DNA from: DASQVO01 sp035640715
GTDB taxonomy: Bacteria > Actinomycetota > Actinomycetes > Streptosporangiales > Streptosporangiaceae
Length of the DNA stretch: 28,820 nt
Direction: 5' to 3'
NCBI GenBank assembly: GCA_035640715.1
Contig: DASQVO010000404.1
Coordinates: 1-28,820 of the forward strand
Part shown: positions 23,306 through 28,820 of the stretch, one piece after another
Position numbering within the stretch: the first letter of the stretch is position 1
Layout: the number at the start of each line of letters is the position of its first letter
Made by a program: the position numbers and the translations under genes
The notes under the pieces: generated by a model
What the model was told of the DNA's origin: nothing
Databases searched by the model: none
What the model saw: only the letters and a program-made list of their open reading frames with translations

Positions 23306-24547
23306 ATGCAATCCCACGGAGGGCAAGTGCGCCGTCTGCTTGACTACCAGGCGTCCTGTGATGATGTCACGGACGCTAGTAGTCCTGCACGCTTTGCACG
23401 CAGACGACTACTGAAGGCGGCCGTGTTTGGGCTGCCCAGCGACCACCCCGATGCCGAGATCACCGGAAATAACAAGGGCCTGAACAGCGATTTGATACAC
23501 GCTGTCACCGGAAGTGTGCTAGATGTTAGCCCGCACGTACTGATTCTCCAGACCGAAACCGGGGAAGAGCGGCTCACGCTAGCGGCATCCACCGTTGCAT
23601 GGCGCGGGCGCACTGTGGCCCCGGCAGCGCTGAGGCAAGGCGACAGGGCGATTGTGAAACGCAATTATGCGCGCAGGACGGTCGCTGACCGCATATGGGC
23701 GGAGATCGGCCGCGCGACGGGAACGATCGTTGAGCGGGACGGCGACACGCTGCTGGTTGACGCGGGGACCGAGAAGGGCCGGGAGATCCTGGTCATCCCG
23801 CCCCACGCCGCCAGCCGAATCCAGGTGCGCTTCCCGCAGCTGGAACCCGGCTACCTGATCGACGTGATCGGGCTCCGCCGCCCCGGATTCCTGGTGGGAC
23901 TGATTCCCGCGACATCCCAGCCGCCCTATCGCGCTGACCAGCCGCCGAGCCCTCCGCTGGTCGGCGGCCACATACCGGATTCGATCAGCGGCACCGCCAC
24001 CTGGCATGAGCCCGGCGAAGAACCGGACGGCCTGCTGGGCGTCGCGTATCCGGCCCTTGACCCGGAGACCGGCTGCGAGGTTCACGGCCGCGCGGGAACC
24101 GGCGGCTCATACGCGCCTGATGCGGATACGGCGGCCACCTACGGTCTGCGCACGCACCCGGTCAACGCGTACGCCGACGGCTGCTACGACACCAGCCCCT
24201 ACTCCCCGGCCACGGACGACCCGCACCAAGCCGACCATTGTCCCAGCGACCTGGCGGCAGCCGACCTGCACGCCGTTGACCCGCACATGGCCGGGCCGGG
24301 CTGCGTTCGCCTGCCCTACCTCTCACTGGGGAGCGTGCTGCGGATCCACAACGACTGCACGCAGCGTTCCCGGGTTCTTCCGGTGACGAGCTGCGGGGCA
24401 GCGTCACGGCTGTTCTGCGACCGGTGCGTCACATGCGGTACATCCCCACGCGGCAGGGTGGCTGACCTGACCATGGCGGCGTTCGTCGACATGGGCGGCG
24501 ACCTTGAGCGCGGCTGTTTCAACGCGACGATCACGATTGGCGGCTAA
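23306..24547 (+). CDS. Cys-rich protein with C-terminal double-psi beta-barrel-like domain
   Basis: This protein has 413 residues. ATG 23306 has AAGGGA about 7 nt upstream; GTG 23327 with GGAGG is an alternative start. A twin-arginine-like RRRLLKAAVFGL occurs near residue 30, but its hydrophobic core is too short for a normal signal peptide. Residues ~65-200 are strand-rich (VTGSVLDVSPHVLILQT and later ATGTIVERDGDTLLVD) and look like repeated small barrels. The C-terminal half has ten Cys (about residues 255-402). The end (YLSLGSVLRIHNDC, then FCDRCVTCG, GRVADLTMAAFVDMGG) follows the order of RlpA/expansin double-psi beta barrels, where G-R-x-x-DLS-x-A-A is typical. This is inference from pattern. 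It is followed after 2 bp by the MauE-like gene, so the two are coupled. Confidence 0.7.
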   Translation: MQSHGGQVRRLLDYQASCDDVTDASSPARFARRRLLKAAVFGLPSDHPDAEITGNNKGLNSDLIHAVTGSVLDVSPHVLILQTETGEERLTLAASTVAWRGRTVAPAALRQGDRAIVKRNYARRTVADRIWAEIGRATGTIVERDGDTLLVDAGTEKGREILVIPPHAASRIQVRFPQLEPGYLIDVIGLRRPGFLVGLIPATSQPPYRADQPPSPPLVGGHIPDSISGTATWHEPGEEPDGLLGVAYPALDPETGCEVHGRAGTGGSYAPDADTAATYGLRTHPVNAYADGCYDTSPYSPATDDPHQADHCPSDLAAADLHAVDPHMAGPGCVRLPYLSLGSVLRIHNDCTQRSRVLPVTSCGAASRLFCDRCVTCGTSPRGRVADLTMAAFVDMGGDLERGCFNATITIGG

Positions 24548-24549
24548 GG

Positions 24550-25827
24550 ATGCTCAGTGCGATAAGGGAGGTCCAGATCCCGCTGCTCGCCGCCATGCTT
24601 CTCGGCGGAAGCGGGGCAAAGACATTGCGCGTGCTGCGCGCCCGGGCGGTCGACGTGGGCCTCGGGCCGACCGCGCTTTTCCCGCTCCGGCTGCGCCGGC
24701 CGGTCGCGATGTTCATGTGCGCTGCCGAACTGGGGCTCGGCCTCGGGCTCATCTTGACCATGACCCGGACCGGCGCCGGAGCCCCCGCGACCGCCGTCCG
24801 CGTCGGCACGGCGGTGCTGTTCCTCACGGCAGTCGGCGGCCTGGTGGAATTGCGTGAGCGCCGCCCGGATATGGGATGCGGCTGTTTCGGTGACCTCAGC
24901 GCCACGCCCGTGGGCTTGCGCACCATCGCCCGTTCCGCGTTGCTCGCGCTCGCCGCGCTCGCAACGGTCGGCCAGCCCGCGTGGCAGATGCCGACGTCGG
25001 ACTCCGCGGCCGTGCTACGGATCGTGATCCTCGCCCTTGAGGTGATCCTGATCGCAGCCCTGTCGCCGGAAATCGGCGAGGCCCTGGTCCGGCTCGGCTA
25101 CTCCGAGCCGTGCGAGGTGCGGAGGGTAAGCGTCGATCGCACCCTCGCCGCGCTCAGCGGCAGCGCACCATGGCGCAGGTACGCCCGGATGGTCACCACA
25201 GCCTCGCCGGTCGACATGTGGCGCGAAGGATGCTGGCGCTACGTCGTGTACCCGGGCAAGGCAGGTCACCGCAGCATCGAGATCATCTTCGCCGTTTACC
25301 TCCGGTCGCGCCGCCCCCAGGTACGCGTTGCCCTGCTGGACGCCATCACCAACGAGGTGCTCACCTGGCCGCATTCGCACACCCCGGCGGCTCCAGCCCC
25401 CGGTGCCTCCACCCGCCTGGCTGGGCGCCGTGGTTTCCAGCCCGTTTTTGCGGCGGCACGGCCGCTGGCCGGACCTGCCCTCCGTCACGGCGCGCAAGAT
25501 GCCCTCGTGGCCGATGGAGCCACGGCACTTCGTTTCGCCGCCCCCGTGCACACGCCGGGCACCGCCCTCCCGGCCATGTACGGCGCACCGGTCCCCAGTG
25601 ACATGCCCGGCCGGGCAGGCGCATACGGTCCTGGTGGCGCACCCACCGCCCCGGGCGCGCCCGGCCTCGCCACAGCGACCGCGGCGACCGCGGCGCCGAC
25701 CGCTACAGCTGCCCGACTGGGCGGCCGCGGCCAGCATGCCGACTACGGCCACCCGGGCCGTAAGCCAGCCAGCCACACGCGTTCTGGTTCACGGCAAGCC
25801 CGGCACCGCAGCTCTGCCGTTCTCTAA
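24550..25827 (+). CDS. MauE/DoxX-family redox-associated membrane protein with low-complexity tail
   Basis: The reading frame has 425 residues. Residues 1-185 hold five hydrophobic helices and the MauE-type motif DMGCGCFGDLSATPVGLRT near residues 115-133, a CxCFG pair that can serve redox chemistry. Residues ~190-275 form a soluble domain (WREGCWRYVVYPGKAGHRS, then IIFAVYLRSRRPQVRVALLD). After the C-run at 25397-25401, codons in this frame lose the strong third-position G/C preference, while the next frame gains it and reads on to a TGA at 25841-25843. The 3' end is therefore probably frameshifted and the true product would differ after about residue 283. MauE family proteins help form disulfides in exported partners; the adjacent Cys-rich gene is an obvious candidate client. 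The start ATG follows the preceding stop by 2 bp. Confidence 0.8.
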   Translation: MLSAIREVQIPLLAAMLLGGSGAKTLRVLRARAVDVGLGPTALFPLRLRRPVAMFMCAAELGLGLGLILTMTRTGAGAPATAVRVGTAVLFLTAVGGLVELRERRPDMGCGCFGDLSATPVGLRTIARSALLALAALATVGQPAWQMPTSDSAAVLRIVILALEVILIAALSPEIGEALVRLGYSEPCEVRRVSVDRTLAALSGSAPWRRYARMVTTASPVDMWREGCWRYVVYPGKAGHRSIEIIFAVYLRSRRPQVRVALLDAITNEVLTWPHSHTPAAPAPGASTRLAGRRGFQPVFAAARPLAGPALRHGAQDALVADGATALRFAAPVHTPGTALPAMYGAPVPSDMPGRAGAYGPGGAPTAPGAPGLATATAATAAPTATAARLGGRGQHADYGHPGRKPASHTRSGSRQARHRSSAVL

Positions 25828-26050
25828 CACACTATTGGGCTGACCGTAGAGACGTTTAGATACAACTACAACAGCCGGGAAGGCCGCAGAAAGCACCATG
25901 CCGAACGAGCGCGGCATGGCCCTGGCTGGCCGGCGGTCCCGCCCCGGCTGGCCGGTAAACCGGGCGCGCATGACACCTGCCGCCGGCGTGTGCGGCACCT
26001 GCCGCGGCCCGCCCCGCCTGCCCCGCCTGCCCCGACCGGCCGACCGGCCG

Positions 26051-27235
26051 TCAGACTGGCTGGGAGCGCAGGAACTTGCCGAAATGCGGCACAGTGAACG
26101 CGATAAGGCCGCGTTCCGAGCTGTAGATCAGCCCTTTCTTGATCAGGCCGTCACGTGCCGGGGACAGGCTGGACGGCTTGCGGCTGAGCTCGTCGGCGAC
26201 CGCTGACGTCGGCACGGGCTCATCCCCCATAGCCGCCATGGCGCGCATGTACTCGCGTTCGGCGGGAGTGGCGCGCTCGTACCTGCTGCCGAAGAACCCG
26301 ACGGCGAGTTCGCCCTCCGCCTCCGGCGCGGCGACGCTCACGTCGTTGGACGTGACCGGGCTCGCCGCGGCGACATCCCAGGTCACCTTCCCGTATGCCT
26401 GCACGAAATAGGGGTAGCCATCGGCCGCCTCGTACAGGGCGTCCAGGGCAGCGGGCTCGAAGGTCACGTCCTCCCGCTGCGCCGGCGCGATAAGAGCCAG
26501 GTCGGCCGCGGCCCGCTCAAGCCGGTCGATGCGAACGTACCGGAAGAGCCGCTCCGAGTAGCTCTTGCTGGCCGAGAGCACCGACGGCAGGTGCGGCAGG
26601 CCTGCCCCGACGACAATCAGCGGGCCGCCATTCTGGGACAGCTCGTGGCAGGCGGCACACAGAGCCGACACGTCGGACGACGGCACGTCCTGCATCTCGT
26701 CGACGAAGAGCGCGATGCCGACGCTCAGGTCGGCGGCGACCGACGCGGCATCGGTGAACAGCTCGGTCAGGTCGATCTCGAGATCGCCGGAGTCGGCGCG
26801 GCCGCGCAGCGCGGGCACGTCGATCCCAAGCTGCATGGTGACCGAGGTTCCCTTGGGAGCCGCCGGGTCGCGGAGCGCGAACGCCTTGAGCACGCCGAGG
26901 AAATGCTCGATCCGGTCTGGTGCGCGATGCCGCGGGGCCAGCTCACGCACCGCCATGTGCAGCGCCCCCGCAACCGGCCGCCTGATGGACTGCTCGGGCC
27001 GCGCTTCGATTTTCCCGGTCCCCCACAGGCGCTGCATCGCCATCGACCGGAACGTGTTGAGCAAGACAGTCTTGCCGACCCCGCGCAAGCCGGTCAGCAC
27101 CATGCTGCGCTCGGGACGTCCGCGCGCGACTCGCTCGAGTACCACCTCGAACTGGCTGATCTCGCGGTCACGCCCGGCGAGCTCGGGCGGGCGCTGACCC
27201 GCGCCGGGGGCGTAGGGATTCCGTATCGGGTCCAC
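26051..27235 (-). CDS. AAA-type ATPase with C-terminal winged helix (ORC/archaeal-ATPase-like)
   Basis: This protein has 394 residues from GTG 27235. The N-terminus NPYAPGAGQRPPELAGRDREI is typical of the family. Walker A (LTGLRGVGKTVLL) is near residue 49 and Walker B (IALFVDEMQDVP) near 175. A sensor-like segment LIVVGAGLPHL and an AAA lid follow. The last ~90 residues are a winged helix-turn-helix (TPAEREYMRAMAAMGDEPVP through GLIKKGLIYSSERGL). Such stand-alone ATPases bind DNA or partners of unknown identity. The frame continues upstream to ATG 27367, but those 44 codons have about half A/T third positions, so I prefer the GTG. No ribosome site supports either start. It lies 167 bp after the CtaG gene on the same strand. 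Confidence 0.85.
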   Translation of the reverse strand: MDPIRNPYAPGAGQRPPELAGRDREISQFEVVLERVARGRPERSMVLTGLRGVGKTVLLNTFRSMAMQRLWGTGKIEARPEQSIRRPVAGALHMAVRELAPRHRAPDRIEHFLGVLKAFALRDPAAPKGTSVTMQLGIDVPALRGRADSGDLEIDLTELFTDAASVAADLSVGIALFVDEMQDVPSSDVSALCAACHELSQNGGPLIVVGAGLPHLPSVLSASKSYSERLFRYVRIDRLERAAADLALIAPAQREDVTFEPAALDALYEAADGYPYFVQAYGKVTWDVAAASPVTSNDVSVAAPEAEGELAVGFFGSRYERATPAEREYMRAMAAMGDEPVPTSAVADELSRKPSSLSPARDGLIKKGLIYSSERGLIAFTVPHFGKFLRSQPV

Positions 27236-27402
27236 AGCATCGGACTCTATGACTGGATCTAGCGCAATCCTTAGATTTCCGTAGAGAGCCCTATCGGCGT
27301 GTCGCGCCGCGCGCCAGGCCAGGTTTTCATCCGCTGGAAACCGCGTATCCAGTGGCGAACGGCCCATGATCTTGGAAACCGGCCGCCCGGGCCAGCGGAC
27401 GC

Positions 27403-28413
27403 TTAATGCGGGGACTGCTGGCCGCCCCGATTGATCCGGGCCAGGAACGCGTTGTAGGCGGCGAGCTGCTCGTCGTCCTCGTCGATGTCGGACCTGTCTG
27501 GCCTGGACGCACTGGCCACGGCGGCCGGGGGGGCATCCGCGGCGGTCAGGTCCTCGAGGCTTGCCCGGCGGGCCGACTCCAGCCAGCCCCGGCCATCGGC
27601 GCGCTGGCCCGCCCGGCTCCAGGCCAGGAAGGTCAGCATGATGAGCACGAACATGATCGCGGACCCCCCGACCCACATCACCGCGCCGCCGATGTGCACG
27701 TCGTCGAGAGGGCTGGGCCCCCATGCCCGGCGCATGCCCGGTGTCACGGGGAACGGGTCGCTGGAGTAGGAGCCAAGAGCGACCCCGGTGAACGCGTCCA
27801 CCGGCATGGCGATGAACAGGAAGATGAGCCGGACCGGGTATGAGATGCGCCAGCGGATCGGCTCGCTCCCGATCAGCGGCAGCAGATACAGGTAGCCGAC
27901 GATGATGTAGAGGGCGTGCTCGGCGTTGTGCACGCTGTCGTTCGTCAACACCAGGTTCATGAAGCTGGTGAGGTGGGTGCCGACGATCGTCGCCGCGTAC
28001 GCGGCGATTCCCAGCGGGGGCCAGGTGAACGCTGCGGCGACGCGGGAACGCACGGCTCGTTTCGCCCACGTGTGCAGCGGGTTACGGCTGGCGTGCAGCA
28101 GCAGCGTGACCGGCTTGCCCGCGATGAGCATCGGCGGCGCGATCATGATCAGCATGAGGTGCTGGATCATGTGGTCCCAGAACAGCACGTCGTCGTAGCT
28201 GCCGACGCCGCTCTCGGTGGCCAGCACGATGACCAGCAGCCCGCCGAGGAACATCCCGGTCCGCCAGCGCGGCCACGGTCGCGCTGGATGACGGCGTGCG
28301 ACCCGGAGCACGCCCCACAGGTAGGCGGCGGCGATGATGACGGTGATCGCCGTGACGATCGGCGCGAACTGCCACCTGCCCAGCGCTTCAGGCAAGCTGA
28401 ACGGCGGGAGCAT
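27403..28413 (-). CDS. Cytochrome c oxidase assembly protein, CtaG/Caa3 type
   Basis: This protein has 336 residues of the PF09678 type, with about seven membrane helices. Family features are SYDDVLFWDHMIQHLMLIMIA and PPMLIAGKPVTLLLHA in the middle, with His pairs able to bind copper. HNAEHALYIIVGYLYLLPLIG, then a loop with DDVHIGGAVMWVGG, come in the second half. The C-terminal ~80 residues are polar and acidic (DRSDIDEDDEQLAAYNAFLA). The protein should help insert CuB into an aa3/caa3-type oxidase in the membrane; no oxidase subunit gene is in the window. ATG 28413 is preferred because GGGAAG lies 4 nt upstream; ATG 28425 is in frame. Confidence 0.92.
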   Translation of the reverse strand: MLPPFSLPEALGRWQFAPIVTAITVIIAAAYLWGVLRVARRHPARPWPRWRTGMFLGGLLVIVLATESGVGSYDDVLFWDHMIQHLMLIMIAPPMLIAGKPVTLLLHASRNPLHTWAKRAVRSRVAAAFTWPPLGIAAYAATIVGTHLTSFMNLVLTNDSVHNAEHALYIIVGYLYLLPLIGSEPIRWRISYPVRLIFLFIAMPVDAFTGVALGSYSSDPFPVTPGMRRAWGPSPLDDVHIGGAVMWVGGSAIMFVLIMLTFLAWSRAGQRADGRGWLESARRASLEDLTAADAPPAAVASASRPDRSDIDEDDEQLAAYNAFLARINRGGQQSPH

Positions 28414-28425
28414 GTCGCTTCCCAT

Positions 28426-28790
28426 ACCGGCGAGACTACTTCGTCCAGCCCGCCGGCTCGCGCTGGCCTGCCAGTATCGCGGCCCCCCTTATCTGATGGT
28501 GGACATTACCGTTATCTATGGTGCCGCGTTCTGGTATGTCTGTCGACAGTGCCTTAGCCCCCCGGCATGCAACAGTCAGTACGGAAATCGGTGCTGAACA
28601 GCAAGTTCGCCGATTTTTTAAACTCGTGACGCCGGGTGAGTGGTCATCGACGCACTGCCATGATCAGCCCTGTTCCGGTGAGGCATCCGTCGATCAGTGC
28701 GGCTGGTATTGGCGCCGGTGATCGCCGCCACCAGGCTGCGCGGCGGCAACGTTGAACGGCGGCTAACCGGGGCTGCCGACCGGCAGCCGC
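28426..28790. other. Intergenic region upstream of ctaG-like gene
   Basis: In these 365 bases I see no gene with a ribosome site or recognisable content. The part around 28500-28650 is AT-richer than the surroundings (ATTACCGTTATCTATGG, GATTTTTTAAACTC), as expected for promoter DNA of the minus-strand ctaG-like gene. A short plus-strand frame at 28518-28721 has no support. A GC hairpin at 28771-28788 ends the stretch. Confidence 0.5.
28771..28788 (-). terminator. GC-rich palindrome, possible terminator of the gene entering from the right
   Basis: GGCTGCCG-AC-CGGCAGCC has 8-bp perfect arms with a 2-bp centre. It lies 2 bp beyond a candidate minus-strand stop codon (28791-28793). There is no U-tract, as is common in actinobacteria. 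It could equally be an operator. Confidence 0.4.
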
Positions 28791-28820
28791 TCAGGGTCCG
28801 AGCTCGCTGATGCGGGAGGA
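28791..28820 (-). CDS. Possible C-terminal end of a minus-strand gene (9 codons)
   Basis: From the window edge, the minus strand reads SSRISELGP followed by TGA at 28793-28791, and then the palindrome. The GC-biased third positions and the terminator-like hairpin suggest a real gene end, but so few codons cannot prove it. Confidence 0.25.
   Translation of the reverse strand, partial: SSRISELGP

Noticed and set aside
27236..28069. Upstream extension of the ATPase frame into ctaG
   Set aside because: It is a shadow of the CtaG gene on the same strand in another frame, with no motif support.
28518..28721. 67-codon plus-strand frame
   Set aside because: AT-rich promoter-like DNA without a ribosome site or coding character.

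Overview
The window is a high-GC actinobacterial chromosome segment. The evidence is strongly G/C-biased third codon positions, frequent GTG starts, and typical actinobacterial families: a SigE-like sigma factor, a DUF6458 protein, a CtaG/caa3 assembly protein, S53 proteases and a ferric reductase/FMN-bind/ApbE set. I cannot name a genus; a Streptosporangiales-type soil actinomycete is a guess from the gene content. There is no CRISPR array, transposase, integrase or rRNA. One tRNA gene is present, tRNA-Ser(GCT).

Layout. (1) 1-3954, minus strand: a catabolic operon read SDR, then quinone-oxidoreductase-like protein, then APH-fold kinase, then an ACAD10/11-type acyl-CoA dehydrogenase cut by the window edge. 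A perfect inverted repeat at 4050-4067 lies in its upstream region. (2) 4212-6794, plus: two polytopic membrane proteins (flippase-like/LPG-synthase-TM and AI-2E family). They run into the C-terminal remnant of an F420-type luciferase-like oxidoreductase. (3) 7.0-12.25 kb: a block with visibly less GC-biased codons. It holds a structured leader and three plus-strand cell-envelope genes: a membrane-anchored lytic-transglycosylase-like protein lacking the catalytic Glu, a three-domain peptidoglycan hydrolase, and a membrane-anchored DUF4230-like protein. It looks like an acquired, poorly described cell-wall module. (4) 12449-15697: a DUF6458 membrane protein, then a flavin electron-transfer operon (ferric-reductase-like protein, FMN-bind protein, ApbE flavin transferase). 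(5) 15794-20226, minus: a zinc-ribbon membrane protein resembling a catalytically dead PrsW, a secreted S53 protease 3 bp upstream of it, and a PF04307 membrane hydrolase. (6) 20452-22310, minus: terminator, tRNA-Ser and an acyl-CoA ligase. (7) 22422-25843: a SigE-like sigma factor divergent from a Cys-rich double-psi-beta-barrel (DPBB)-like protein and a MauE-like membrane protein. The MauE gene appears to change frame at a C-run. (8) 26051-28413, minus: an AAA/winged-helix ATPase and a CtaG cytochrome oxidase assembly protein. At the right edge, a few codons of another minus-strand gene may begin.

How the genes may work together. The left operon plus the acyl-CoA ligase fit catabolism of hydroxylated acids as CoA esters: the kinase and ACAD pair resembles the LvaA/LvaC logic of levulinate degradation. 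The ApbE operon should move electrons from cytosolic NAD(P)H through heme to an extracytoplasmic covalent flavin. Two candidate systems deserve attention. One is the 7.5-12.2 kb wall-remodelling triad. The other is the sigma / DPBB-like / MauE cluster, where a thiol-redox membrane protein sits next to a protein with ten cysteines in its C-terminal half.
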